A DNA stretch of 64,000 nt from Hydrogenophaga sp. IBVHS2 (lineage in GTDB: Bacteria > Pseudomonadota > Gammaproteobacteria > Burkholderiales > Burkholderiaceae_C). Shown here piece after piece: positions 24,035 through 33,600 of the stretch (positions are counted from its first letter, which is position 1; the number at the start of each line of letters is the position of its first letter). The DNA lies in NCBI RefSeq assembly GCF_002127215.1, contig NZ_NFUT01000003.1, positions 62,001-126,000 on the forward strand. The letters run 5' to 3'. Under the pieces are notes generated by a model that was not told where the DNA came from, did not search any database, and saw only the letters and a program-made list of their open reading frames with translations. The position numbers and the translations under genes were made by a program.

Positions 24035-24673
24035 ATGCAGAACGTTCCATTGTGGGGTGAAACGCTCAGGCTGCTGGTGGAGCTGGCGGCCACCGCCGCC
24101 TTTGCGCTATCGGGTGTGCTGGCCGCCGCGCGCCACCGCATGGACGCGGTGGGCGTGTGCGTGGTGGGCTTCCTGGCGGCATTTGGCGGCGGCACCCTGC
24201 GCGACCTGCTGCTCGACCAGCGCCCCTTCTTCTGGGTGCAGCACGTGAACCTGCTGTGGGGCGTGCTGGGCCTGTGCGTGGCCTGCATGCTGTTCCTGCG
24301 CAACCGGCATTTCGAGCTCACCGAGCGCGCCATGCAGTGGCCCGATGCGCTGGGCCTGGGCCTGTTTGCGGCCACCGGCGTGCACATGGCGCTCGTGCAG
24401 CAGCTGCCGGCGGTGGTGGCCGTCATCATGGGTCTGATCACCGGCGTGGCCGGGGGCGTGCTGCGCGACGTGGTGTGCAACCAGATCCCGGCCGCCTTCC
24501 ACGACCACCGGCCCTACGCCGTGTGCGCCTTCGCGGGCGGCTGGACCTATGTGGGCCTGTGGAGCGTGCAGTCGCCGGGCTGGCTGTCGCTGCTGGGCTG
24601 TGTGCTGGTCACTGCCGGCCTGCGCGGCCTGGCCCTGTGGCGCAACTGGCAGCTGCCGGCCTGGCGCGTCTGA
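24035..24673 (+). CDS. TRIC/YadS family cation channel protein
   Basis: 212 residues with about seven membrane helices, arranged as two repeated halves. The glycine-rich kinks FLAAFGGGTLRDLLLDQRPFF and ITGVAGGVLRDVVCNQIP are the signature of the UPF0126/TRIC family, shown in other bacteria to form trimeric cation channels. Start ATG at 24035; upstream in-frame ATGs would overlap the divergent TauE start. The DUF1841 gene follows 20 bp later. Confidence 0.9.
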   Translation: MQNVPLWGETLRLLVELAATAAFALSGVLAAARHRMDAVGVCVVGFLAAFGGGTLRDLLLDQRPFFWVQHVNLLWGVLGLCVACMLFLRNRHFELTERAMQWPDALGLGLFAATGVHMALVQQLPAVVAVIMGLITGVAGGVLRDVVCNQIPAAFHDHRPYAVCAFAGGWTYVGLWSVQSPGWLSLLGCVLVTAGLRGLALWRNWQLPAWRV

Positions 24674-24693
24674 CCCCGACTCCGGAGACAACC

Positions 24694-25128
24694 ATGTTCA
24701 ACCCTTCCCAGGCCGATGTGCGCCGCTTCTTCTGCGGTGTATATGCCAAGCTCGGCACGCAGCAACCCATGGAAGCCATCGAGGTGCTGGCAGGCCAGTG
24801 GATCGCCGAACACCCCGAATACCACGCCGAACTGGCCGATGCGGACGCCGCCGTGGCCGCCCTGAGCCAGCCCGATGCCGCGCGCGAGAACCCGTTCCTG
24901 CACCTGTCCATGCACCTGTCCATCAGCGAGCAGTGCAGCATCGACCAGCCCCCGGGCATCCGGCAGGCGGTGGAGCTGCTGGCCGCCCGCCGGGACGATC
25001 TGCACGCGGCCCACCACGAGGTCATGGAATGCCTGGGCCGCATGCTGTGGGAGAGCCAGCGCGCCGGCCGGCCGCCCGACGGCCAGGCCTACATCGAGGC
25101 GGTGCGGCGCCGCGCCACGACCGACTGA
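24694..25128 (+). CDS. DUF1841 family protein
   Basis: 144 residues, start MFNPSQADVRRFFCGVY. It matches the DUF1841 family of short proteobacterial cytoplasmic proteins: NPFLHLSMHLSISEQ and the HHEVMECLGRMLWE block are characteristic. No catalytic motif or membrane segment is visible; the function is unknown. CGGAGA precedes the ATG by 8 nt. It ends before a terminator shared with the convergent cytochrome c4 gene. Confidence 0.87.
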   Translation: MFNPSQADVRRFFCGVYAKLGTQQPMEAIEVLAGQWIAEHPEYHAELADADAAVAALSQPDAARENPFLHLSMHLSISEQCSIDQPPGIRQAVELLAARRDDLHAAHHEVMECLGRMLWESQRAGRPPDGQAYIEAVRRRATTD

Positions 25129-25148
25129 GGCATTTCCCCTGCGGGCAT

Positions 25149-25173
25149 GAAAAAAGCCGCCCGAGGGCGGCTT
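25149..25173. terminator. terminator between DUF1841 gene and cytochrome c4
   Basis: An A6 run, then stem AAGCCGCC-CGAG-GGCGGCTT. On the minus strand it ends in a T-run, so it serves cytochrome c4 well and the plus-strand gene less so. Confidence 0.85.
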
Positions 25174-25192
25174 GATCGTGGTGGCAGGTGGT

Positions 25193-25858
25193 TTACTTGA
25201 AGCGCGACTGCGGCACCACCTTGAGTTCGCCTTCGACCGTGGCCAGGTACTTGGCGATCTCGCGCATCTCGGCCGGCGAGTACTGCTTGGCAATGCCGGC
25301 CATGATGCCGTTGCTGCGGCCGACCAGGTTGTTGCCTTCGACGGTGTAGGACTTGAGCGCCACGAACAGGTAGTCGGCGTGCTGGCCACCGATCTTGGGG
25401 TAGCTGGGGTCGATGGGCTTGCTGAAGTTGGCGCCGTGGCAGGAGATGCAGGCGCCCTTCTCGATCAGGGCCGCGACCTTGGGGCTGGCGGCCTTGGGGG
25501 TTTCGGGGGCGGTGGTGGTGGCGTGCGATGCGTAGAAGGCACCCAGGTCGGCCATGTCCTGCTCGGACAGCGAGCCGGCGATGCCGCGCATGGAGGGGTG
25601 CTTGCGCTCGCCCTTCTGGTACTGCTTGAGGGAAGACACGATGTACTGGGCCGACTGGCCGGAGATCATCGGGACCTTGTGGATCTCGGGGAAGCTGTTC
25701 TGGTAGCCGGGGATGCCGTGGCAGCCCACGCACATTTCGGCTTTCTTGCGACCGGCTTCCACGTCACCCGTGGCGCCCTGGGCGTGGGCGGCTGCGGCTG
25801 CGAGGAGCGTCGCAGCGGCGACAAAGGTACGGGCGATCGTGGTCAACAGGTGATTCAT
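25193..25858 (-). CDS. diheme cytochrome c4
   Basis: 221 residues. A cleavable signal peptide ends around AHA-QG (residues 25-28), giving a periplasmic protein. Two heme c motifs, CVGCH (43-47) and CISCH (137-141), sit in two similar halves, the cytochrome c4 arrangement. Met ligands are expected at HPSMRG and GIMAGI. It carries electrons between the bc1 complex and oxidases, which fits the cox genes in this window. It is divergent from moxR with a 113-bp promoter gap containing TATAGA-like elements on both strands. Confidence 0.93.
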   Translation of the reverse strand: MNHLLTTIARTFVAAATLLAAAAAHAQGATGDVEAGRKKAEMCVGCHGIPGYQNSFPEIHKVPMISGQSAQYIVSSLKQYQKGERKHPSMRGIAGSLSEQDMADLGAFYASHATTTAPETPKAASPKVAALIEKGACISCHGANFSKPIDPSYPKIGGQHADYLFVALKSYTVEGNNLVGRSNGIMAGIAKQYSPAEMREIAKYLATVEGELKVVPQSRFK

Positions 25859-25971
25859 TTTGCTAGCACAATGAAATGGTCGCCGATCCGGGCGTTCTAT
25901 AGATCAACCCGCGATTATAGAGTCGTCCCGACAGGCCCCGAACCCCCGCCAACCACCGCTGCAGGTCTTCC
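25859..25971. promoter_or_regulatory. divergent promoter region, cytochrome c4 / moxR
   Basis: A 113-bp gap. CTATAG at 25898-25903 suits a -10 on the minus strand for cytochrome c4, and GATTATAGAG at 25913-25922 a -10 on the plus strand for moxR. The moxR leader is then about 45 nt. Confidence 0.45.
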
Positions 25972-26826
25972 ATGAAATTCCAAGGTACCCCGAATTACGT
26001 CGCCACCCAGGACCTGATGCTGGCGGTCAATGCGGCCATCACCCTCAAGCGGCCGCTGCTGGTCAAGGGCGAGCCGGGCACCGGCAAGACCTTGCTGGCA
26101 GAGGAAGTCGCCCAGTCGCTGGGCATGCCGCTGCTGCAGTGGCACATCAAGAGCACCACCAAGGCCCAGCAGGGCCTGTACGAGTACGACGCGGTCAGCC
26201 GCCTGCGCGACAGCCAGCTCAACACCGCCGACAGCGCCCAGCGCGTGGGCGACATCCGCAACTACATCGTGCAGGGCGTGCTGTGGCAGGCCTTCACGGC
26301 GGACCAGCCGGTGGCGCTGCTGATCGACGAGATCGACAAGGCCGACATCGAATTCCCCAACGACCTGCTGCGCGAGCTCGACCGCATGGAGTTCTATTGC
26401 TACGAGACGCGCGAACTCATCCGGGCGAAGCACCGGCCGCTGGTGTTCATCACCTCCAACAACGAGAAGGAGCTGCCCGACGCCTTCCTGCGTCGCTGCT
26501 TCTTCCACTACATCCGGTTCCCCGATGCCGAGACCATGGAGAAGATCGTCGCGGTGCACTTCCCCACGCTGCGCAAGGACCTGCTGAAGATCGCGATGAA
26601 GACCTTCTACGACGTGCGCAACCTGCCGGGCCTGAAGAAGAAGCCCAGCACCAGCGAGCTGCTGGACTGGCTCAAGCTGCTGATGGCCGAGGACATCCCG
26701 CTGGAGGCCCTGCAGAGCGCGGACGACAAGGTGTCGATTCCGCCGCTGGTGGGTGCGCTGCTCAAGAACGAGCAGGACACCACCCTGTTCGAGAAGCTGG
26801 TCTTCATGAACCAGCGCAACCGATGA
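25972..26826 (+). CDS. MoxR-family AAA+ ATPase
   Basis: 284 residues. Walker A is GEPGTGKTLLA (residues 33-43), Walker B LLIDEIDKAD (about 117-126), then sensor 1 ITSNNEKELPDAFLRR, with an arginine finger at its end. MoxR ATPases act as chaperones for metalloenzyme maturation or envelope stress together with VWA proteins. The VWA partner is two genes downstream. The stop overlaps the GNAT start (ATGA), so the three genes form one operon. The substrate enzyme is unknown. Confidence 0.93.
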   Translation: MKFQGTPNYVATQDLMLAVNAAITLKRPLLVKGEPGTGKTLLAEEVAQSLGMPLLQWHIKSTTKAQQGLYEYDAVSRLRDSQLNTADSAQRVGDIRNYIVQGVLWQAFTADQPVALLIDEIDKADIEFPNDLLRELDRMEFYCYETRELIRAKHRPLVFITSNNEKELPDAFLRRCFFHYIRFPDAETMEKIVAVHFPTLRKDLLKIAMKTFYDVRNLPGLKKKPSTSELLDWLKLLMAEDIPLEALQSADDKVSIPPLVGALLKNEQDTTLFEKLVFMNQRNR

Positions 26827-27431
26827 GCAGCCATGCCGCGGGCTTCGTCCAGCCGGTGGTCCTGAGCGAGCGGGGCATCCGGCTGGAGCCGCTGGCCCTG
26901 CAACACGAAGCCGGGCTGAAGGCGGCCGCTGCCGATGGCGAACTGTGGCGCCTGCGCGTGACCTCGGTGCCGGAACCCGAGAACACCCGGGCCTACATCG
27001 AGACCGCGCTGAAGATGCGCGAGCAGGGCCACCGATTCGCCTTTGTGGTGGTCGATGAGGCCAGCGACACCGTGCTCGGCAGCACCAGCTTCCACGACAT
27101 CCTGCCGGAGGTGAAGCGGGTCGAGATCGGCTACACCTGGTACGCCCGGCGTGTGCAGCGCAGCCATGTCAACACCACCTGCAAGCTGCTGATGATGGGC
27201 CACGCCTTCGACACCCTGGGCTGCCACGTGGTGGGCTGGCGCACCGACAACTTCAACTTCGCCTCGCAGGCGGCCATCGAGCGGCTGGGCGCGAAAAAGG
27301 ACGGCGTGGTCCGCGGAAATGCCCTGCGCCGCGACGGCACCATCCGCGACACGGTCATGTACAGCATGCGTGCCGGCGAATGGCCGGAAGCCCGTGCGCA
27401 GCTGCTCTACCTGCGGGACCGCCCGCGCTGA
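26823..27431 (+). CDS. GNAT acetyltransferase, RimJ/RimL type
   Basis: 202 residues. The GNAT fold is visible from FVVVDEASDTVLGSTSFHDI and VEIGYTWYARRVQRSHVNT through the acetyl-CoA site to NFNFASQAAIERLGAKKDG. It belongs to the RimJ/RimL branch that acetylates N-termini of proteins or small amines. It starts with an ATGA overlap with moxR and ends 15 bp before the VWA gene, so it is embedded in the MoxR-VWA module. Modification of a MoxR/VWA client is possible but only inferred. Confidence 0.9.
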   Translation: MSSHAAGFVQPVVLSERGIRLEPLALQHEAGLKAAAADGELWRLRVTSVPEPENTRAYIETALKMREQGHRFAFVVVDEASDTVLGSTSFHDILPEVKRVEIGYTWYARRVQRSHVNTTCKLLMMGHAFDTLGCHVVGWRTDNFNFASQAAIERLGAKKDGVVRGNALRRDGTIRDTVMYSMRAGEWPEARAQLLYLRDRPR

Positions 27432-27446
27432 AGACGGAGGCTTGCC

Positions 27447-28634
27447 ATGCTGATCGACTTCTTCTACACCCTGCGCGCCGCCAAGGTGCCGGTGTCGGTG
27501 CGCGAGTACCTCACGCTGCTCGAGGCCCTGCAGGCCGAGGTGGTGGGGCCGACCAACCCGGATGCCTGCAGCATGGACGACTTCTACTTCCTGGCCCGCA
27601 CCGCGCTGGTCAAGGACGAGAAGCACTTCGACAAGTTCGACCGCGCCTTTGCCGCCTACTTCAAGGGCGTGGAGATGATCGCGGACTTCACCAAGCCGAT
27701 CCCGGCCGACTGGCTGCGCCAGGAGATGGAACGCATCCTGTCGGAGGAGCAGAAGGCCAACGCACCCAAGCTCGACTGGGACGAGCTCATGGACACGCTG
27801 AAGAAACGGCTGGAGGAGCAGAAGGAACGCCACGAAGGCGGCAGCAAGTGGATCGGAACCGGCGGCACATCGCCGTTCGGCAACGGGGGGCAGAACCCCC
27901 AGGGCGTGCGGATCGGCGGCAAGGGCGGAGGCAAGACGGCGGTGAAGGTGTGGGAGCAGCGCGCCTACCGCGACTACGACGACACCCAGGAACTCGGCAC
28001 CCGCAACATCAAGGTGGCGCTGCGGCGGCTGCGCAAGTTCGCGCGCGAGGGCAACGAGCTGGAGCTGGATCTGCCCGACACCATCCGCAGCACCGCCGCC
28101 AACGCCGGCTGGCTGGACATCAAGATGATTCCGGAGCGGCACAACAACGTGAAGGTGCTGCTGCTCATGGACGTGGGCGGCACCATGGACGAGCACATCC
28201 AGCGGGTCGAGGAGCTGTTCTCGGCGGTCAAGGGCGAGTTCAAGCACCTGGAGTTCTATTACTTCCACAACTGCGTCTACGACTTCATGTGGAAGAACAA
28301 CCGCCGCCGCTACGCCGAGAAGTTCCCCACCTGGGACATCATCCGCAAGTACAACAAGGACTACAAGCTGATCTTCGTGGGCGACGCCACCATGAGCCCC
28401 TACGAGATCCTGCAGCCTGGCGGCAGCGTGGAATACAACAACGAGGAAGCCGGGGCCGAGTGGCTGCAGCGGCTCACGCACGCCTTCCCGCGGTTTGCGT
28501 GGATCAATCCGGAACCCCAGGGCGTGTGGCAGTATCGACAGAGCATCAGCGTGATCCAGCAGCTCATGGGCCAGCGCATGTACCCGCTGACCCTCAAGGG
28601 GCTGGAAGACGCCATGCGCATGCTGTCGAAATGA
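27447..28634 (+). CDS. VWA domain protein, CoxE-like
   Basis: 395 residues. The N-terminal half is helical and charged and contains a glycine-rich linker (residues about 131-165, GGSKWIGTGGTSPFGNGG). The VWA domain is C-terminal. Its MIDAS motif reads LLLMDVGGTMDEH (D242), so the two serines of DxSxS are glycine and threonine-shifted; metal binding may be altered. Such proteins partner MoxR ATPases. GGAGG lies 7 nt before the ATG. tamA follows after 7 bp, so it may be on the same transcript. Confidence 0.9.
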   Translation: MLIDFFYTLRAAKVPVSVREYLTLLEALQAEVVGPTNPDACSMDDFYFLARTALVKDEKHFDKFDRAFAAYFKGVEMIADFTKPIPADWLRQEMERILSEEQKANAPKLDWDELMDTLKKRLEEQKERHEGGSKWIGTGGTSPFGNGGQNPQGVRIGGKGGGKTAVKVWEQRAYRDYDDTQELGTRNIKVALRRLRKFAREGNELELDLPDTIRSTAANAGWLDIKMIPERHNNVKVLLLMDVGGTMDEHIQRVEELFSAVKGEFKHLEFYYFHNCVYDFMWKNNRRRYAEKFPTWDIIRKYNKDYKLIFVGDATMSPYEILQPGGSVEYNNEEAGAEWLQRLTHAFPRFAWINPEPQGVWQYRQSISVIQQLMGQRMYPLTLKGLEDAMRMLSK

Positions 28635-28641
28635 ACCCCGC

Positions 28642-30606
28642 ATGACCCTGTTTCTCCGGGCCGGCCTGCTGCTGACCGGCCTGTGGCTCCTACCGCCGCT
28701 CCTGTGGCCCTTGACGGCCTCCGCCCAGAACGCCACCCCGTCGGCCACGGCCCCGGGCGAGGCGCGGGCTCCCGCGCGGGCGCGGGCCCAGCGCCCTCCT
28801 GCGCCACCGCGTTTCGACATCGAGCTCGAGGCCCCCGAGGAGGTGCGCGACACCCTGCTGCGCCACATGGAGCTCCAGCGCTTCCGCCGGTTGCGCAGCC
28901 TGGACATCAACGAGCTCAACCGCCTGCTGCTGCAGGCCCCCGACAACCTGCGCAACCTGCTGGGCACCCTGGGCCATTTCAGCCCGGCCATCCGGGTCGA
29001 TCCGGTCCGGCAACCGCCCGCAGCACCCGATGCCCAGGCGGGTCTCCCGGACGACGACGATGACGACGACGCCGCACCCGCGCCGCTGGGCACGGTGCGC
29101 ATCGTGGTGGACCCCGGGCCGCAGACCCGCATCGCTTCGGTGCAGGTCATCTTCCAGGGCGACATCGCCACCCTGCCGCAGGCCCAGGCCCAGCGCGAGG
29201 CCATCCAGGCGGCGGCCGCCGGCCGGGCCGACCGGCCCTTTTCCCAGTCGGAGTGGGACGGTGCGAAGAACCAGGCGCTGCGCCAGCTCACCGCGCTGCG
29301 CTTTCCGGGCGGCCGCATCAGCAACAGCCTGGCCGACATCGACGCGGCCAACCAGCGGGCCAACCTCTACATCGAACTCGACTCCGGTCCGCTGCAGCGC
29401 ATCGGCGCCATCGAGGTGGTGGGCACCGAGCGTTACGACCCGGCCATCAGCGAGCGGCTGGCGCGTCTCTCGGGCCTGACGCCCGGTACCGAGTACGACC
29501 TCGAACGCCTGCAGGCCGCACAGCAGCGCATGGCCGCCAGCGGGTACTTCGATGCGGTCTTCGTGTATGTGGAGCCCACCGAGCAGGCCTCAATGCTGCC
29601 GGTTAAGGTGCAGCTGCGCGAGGCCCGACGCCAGAAGCTGGTGCTGGGCGTGGGCGCCAGCACCGACAGCGGGGCGCGCGTGTCGATCGAGCACCTGCAC
29701 AACCGGGTGCCCGGGCTCGGCTGGCGCGCCCGCAGCGAGCTGCGCCTCGACCAGAAAGACCAGATCGCCCGCACCGACTGGCGCTCGCCGGTGGACGACA
29801 AGGGCTGGCAATGGTTGACCGAGGCCCAGCTCTCCCGCCTGGACGACGGCCTGACCCGCACCTCCAGCCAGCGCCTGCGCTGGGGCCAGGGCCAGGACGG
29901 CGAAACGCTGGACCGCAGCGTCTACCTCCAGTACGACCGGGCACGGGTGGTGCAGTACCTGCCATTCCCGTTGCCGGAAGCCGCCGAGTCGTCCATCACC
30001 GCCAACTACGCCTGGTCGCGCCGGCGCTTCGACGACCCGGTGTCGCCGCAACAGGGGCACGGACTGGCGGTGGAGCTAGGGGCAGGCACCACCCTGGGCA
30101 CCGACCGGCAGCCCTTCGCCCGCACCCAGGCGCGCTGGCTCGGGCTGTGGCCGCTGGACCGCGACGGCGCCGGATCGGCACGGAACCTGGGCCGACTGGC
30201 CCTGCGGCTCGAAGGCGGCGCGGTGGTGGCGCGCGACAACGCCCCGGTGCCGGAGACCCAGCTGTTCCTCACCGGCGGCGACAACACCGTGCGCGGCTAC
30301 GGGCTGCGCGACATCGGCGTGCCCTCCCCCACCGGCGGCGTGCGCGCCGGCCGGTACAAGGCGGTCATGAGCGTGGAGTGGCAACGCCCCATCTGGGCCG
30401 ACAACGGCCAGCGTTCGCCCTGGGAGAACGTGCTCTTCGTCGATGGCGGCGCCGTGGCCGACCGGGCCGGCGACCTGCGGCCGAAATGGGGTGTGGGCAC
30501 CGGCCTGCGCTACAACAGCCCGGTCGGTCCGCTGCAGGTCGATCTGGCCTATGGCCTGGAAACCCGCGAGCTGCGCCTGCACCTCAATGTGGGCTTCAGC
30601 TTCTGA
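28642..30606 (+). CDS. tamA: TamA-like Omp85 outer-membrane protein
   Basis: 654 residues. An N-terminal signal peptide (residues 1-29, ending TASA) is followed by a Pro/Ala-rich stretch. POTRA-type domains occupy residues about 50-330, interrupted by an aspartate run near residue 135. The C-terminal Omp85 barrel ends in the expected phenylalanine (LHLNVGFSF) and contains the FLTGGDNTVRGYGLRDIG motif of the family. With TamB it forms the TAM complex that spans the envelope and aids outer-membrane protein or lipid export. tamB follows 7 bp later. Confidence 0.92.
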   Translation: MTLFLRAGLLLTGLWLLPPLLWPLTASAQNATPSATAPGEARAPARARAQRPPAPPRFDIELEAPEEVRDTLLRHMELQRFRRLRSLDINELNRLLLQAPDNLRNLLGTLGHFSPAIRVDPVRQPPAAPDAQAGLPDDDDDDDAAPAPLGTVRIVVDPGPQTRIASVQVIFQGDIATLPQAQAQREAIQAAAAGRADRPFSQSEWDGAKNQALRQLTALRFPGGRISNSLADIDAANQRANLYIELDSGPLQRIGAIEVVGTERYDPAISERLARLSGLTPGTEYDLERLQAAQQRMAASGYFDAVFVYVEPTEQASMLPVKVQLREARRQKLVLGVGASTDSGARVSIEHLHNRVPGLGWRARSELRLDQKDQIARTDWRSPVDDKGWQWLTEAQLSRLDDGLTRTSSQRLRWGQGQDGETLDRSVYLQYDRARVVQYLPFPLPEAAESSITANYAWSRRRFDDPVSPQQGHGLAVELGAGTTLGTDRQPFARTQARWLGLWPLDRDGAGSARNLGRLALRLEGGAVVARDNAPVPETQLFLTGGDNTVRGYGLRDIGVPSPTGGVRAGRYKAVMSVEWQRPIWADNGQRSPWENVLFVDGGAVADRAGDLRPKWGVGTGLRYNSPVGPLQVDLAYGLETRELRLHLNVGFSF

Positions 30607-30613
30607 CGCTGCC

Positions 30614-33600
30614 ATGAGCGAACCGACGCCCCGCCCCGCTCCCACCGCTGCTGCCCCGCCAGCCGCTGCCCCGGCCCGTGCCCTGCGGGGGCTGACCGCA
30701 GCACTGGCGGGTGCCGGTGTGCTGGCCACCGCGGTGCTGGCGGGCGGCTGGTTCTGGGCCGGCCAGGAGGGATCGTTGGCCCAGGCGCTGCAATGGGCCT
30801 CCCGCTACAGCCAGGGACAGAGCCCGGGGGCCACGTCGCCCGCCAGCTGGGGCCGGCTCGATGCCGAGCAGGTCCAGGGCAGCGTGCGCGAGGGCGGCCG
30901 CATCGGCCGTCTGCAATGGCAACGGGAGCAGCTGCGGGTGGAGGTGCATGACCTGGAGATCCGCACCGGCAGCGGCTTCTGGCTCTACCTGCTCACCGGC
31001 CAGGGCGTGGCGCTCGAACACCTGGGTGCGCGGCGGCTGCAGATGGACGATCGACGGCCTGCCCCAGCCGATCCGGCGCCCCGGGAGCCGTGGACTTCGC
31101 TGGAACTGCCCTTGCCGGTGTCGGCCATGGTGGCCGTCGACGAGATCGAGCTCACCGGCGCACAGTCGCTGCGCCTGGGGCCGGTGAAGGCCCGCTATGC
31201 CTACGCCTCGGCGGCCGACCACGGGCGGCTGGGGCCGCACGAGCTGACCGGCGTGCAGCATGTGCACGGGCTGAGGATCGAGACGCTGCACATCGCCGGC
31301 GGCCGCTACCGCGCCCAGGCCGCCATGGGTGCCCAGGCGCCCCTGCCGCTGCGGCTGGACGTGCAGGCCGAGGTCGAGACCCAGGTGCCCGGGGGCGAGC
31401 CGCTGACCTTGCGGGGCAAGGCGCAGGTGGCCGGCACACTGGCTGGAGCCGACGCGGCGCTGCAGCTCACGGCCCACCTGCAGCCCGCACAGAACCAGCC
31501 GGCCAGCCCCACGCTGGCGGCCAAGGCCCGCATCCGGCCCTGGGCATCGCAGCCGCTGGACGAAGCCGACCTGCGGCTGCACCGGCTCGATCTGGCCAGC
31601 CTGTGGCCCGGTGCGCCGGTCACGGCGCTGGGCGGTACCGTCACGGTCCAGCCCCGGCCCGGCGGGTGGACGGTGCAGGCCGATCTGCAGAACCTGAGTC
31701 CGGGCCCGGCCGATCGTCGGCGGGTGCCGCTGGAACAGATCGCGGCGCAGGCACTGTGGCAGGACACCGGCTGGACCCTGGACCGGCTGGACGCCCGCCT
31801 GGGCGGCGGCCGGCTGCAGGCCAGCGGCACCTGGACACCGGCCAGCGAAAGCGGGCAGCGACCCATGACCTGGAGCGGTGAGGCCCGGCTCAAAGCCGTG
31901 AATCCGGCGCAGCTCTGGAGCACCCTGGCGCCGGCCGCGCTGGACGGACAGGCCAGTGCCCGCACCGGCGCATCGGATCGAGCGGCCATCGACTGGCAGG
32001 TGACCGTGCAGCCGGCCGGTCGCCAGCCGCCCCGCAGCGCCGCCGATGCCCTGCGCCTGCGCAACCTGCAGGCCCGAGGCCGCTGGCAGCCGGCCGATGC
32101 CGGGGGCACGCTCGACCTGGCCGAGCTGCGGCTCGATGCCCTGGATGCCCGGCTGCAGGGCCGGGGCCGTTATGGGCACCCCGCCGCCCGGGCCGAGGCG
32201 CAGTGGAGCCTTTCGCTGCCCGGCACACGGCTGGAAGGCGACGTGGACCTCGCACCCGACCGCGGCGACGGTGACGTGCAGCTGGATCTGGCCGACGCCG
32301 CCGCGACGCGGGCCTGGTTGCAGCGCCTGCGCGAACTGCCGCTGGCGGGGCCGGCCATCGCCCGTGCCTGGCCCGACATCGATGCCGCCGGCGCAGCCCG
32401 GGTCCGCCTGCGCTGGCAGGGCGGCCTGGCGGCCCTGGGGTGGCCCGGGGGCACGCCGGCTGCACAGACCCGCGTACCCACTGTGGACCTGGCGCTCTCC
32501 GCCGACCGCCTGCAGCTCGGGCTGGTGCCCGACGACAGCGGGGCGCGCACCCGGCTGGCGCTGAGCGCCACCGAACTGAGCCTGCAAGGCCCGGCCGACC
32601 GGCTTGCGCTGGCCCTGCGCGCCCGATTGGCACAGCCGGCACCGACCGCGCGTAGCCTGGGTGTGGACCTGCAGGGGCGCATCGAATCGGCAGGCCTGCC
32701 GCTGCTGCAGTCGGGGCGGCTGCAGCTGGACCGGGCGGTGCTGGACGGAACGCAGCAACGGACCGATGCCCCCCCGGTGGGAGGCACCCTGCAGAGCCTG
32801 CAACCGCTGCGGTTACGCTGGCAGACCGCATCCGGCCTGCGGCTCGAGACCGAGCCTGCGCGCTGGCGCCTGCTGCCCCGCCTGCCCGGCATGTCCGGCA
32901 TGAGCGCCGGATCGGTCGAACTGGGCTGGGACACGCTGGTGTGGCAGAACGGTGCGCTGCAGAGCCGGGGCCAGCTCGCCGGACTGCCGCTGGCCTGGGT
33001 CGACCTGCTCACGGTCGTGGACGGTGCCCGCAACGGGCCCCTGGCACGCGCCGGCCTGGGTGGCGATCTGGTCTTCGACGGCCGCTGGGACATCGACCTG
33101 CCGGCACAAGCCAGCCAGCCACCCCGGATCGATGTGCAGCTCGCCCGGCGCAGCGGCGATCTGCTGGTGCAGACCGACGGCGCCTTCGACGAAAACAACG
33201 CGTCGGTGCAGCGCCTGCCGGCCGGCATCCGGCAGGCCGAGCTTCGACTGACGAGCCAGGGCCGCGACCTGCAGGCCCGCCTGCGCTGGCAGGCCGAGCG
33301 CCTGGGTGAAGCCAGCGCCGACCTCTCCACCCAGCTGGCGCCGCCGGACCGCGAGCACGGGGCCTGGCACTGGCCCGCCGCAGCGCCGGTGCAGGGCCGG
33401 CTGCAGGCCAGCCTGCCGCAAGCCGGTCTGTGGTCCGCCCTGGCACCGCCAGGCTGGCGGGTGCGCGGCACGCTGGCCGCGCAGGCCACCGTGGGCGGCA
33501 CCCGCAGCGAACCGCGCTTGAACGGCAGCCTGGAGGCCGATCAGGTGGCCGTGCGTTCGCTGGTGGACGGCATTGCGTTCGTCAATGGCCAGTTGCGGGC

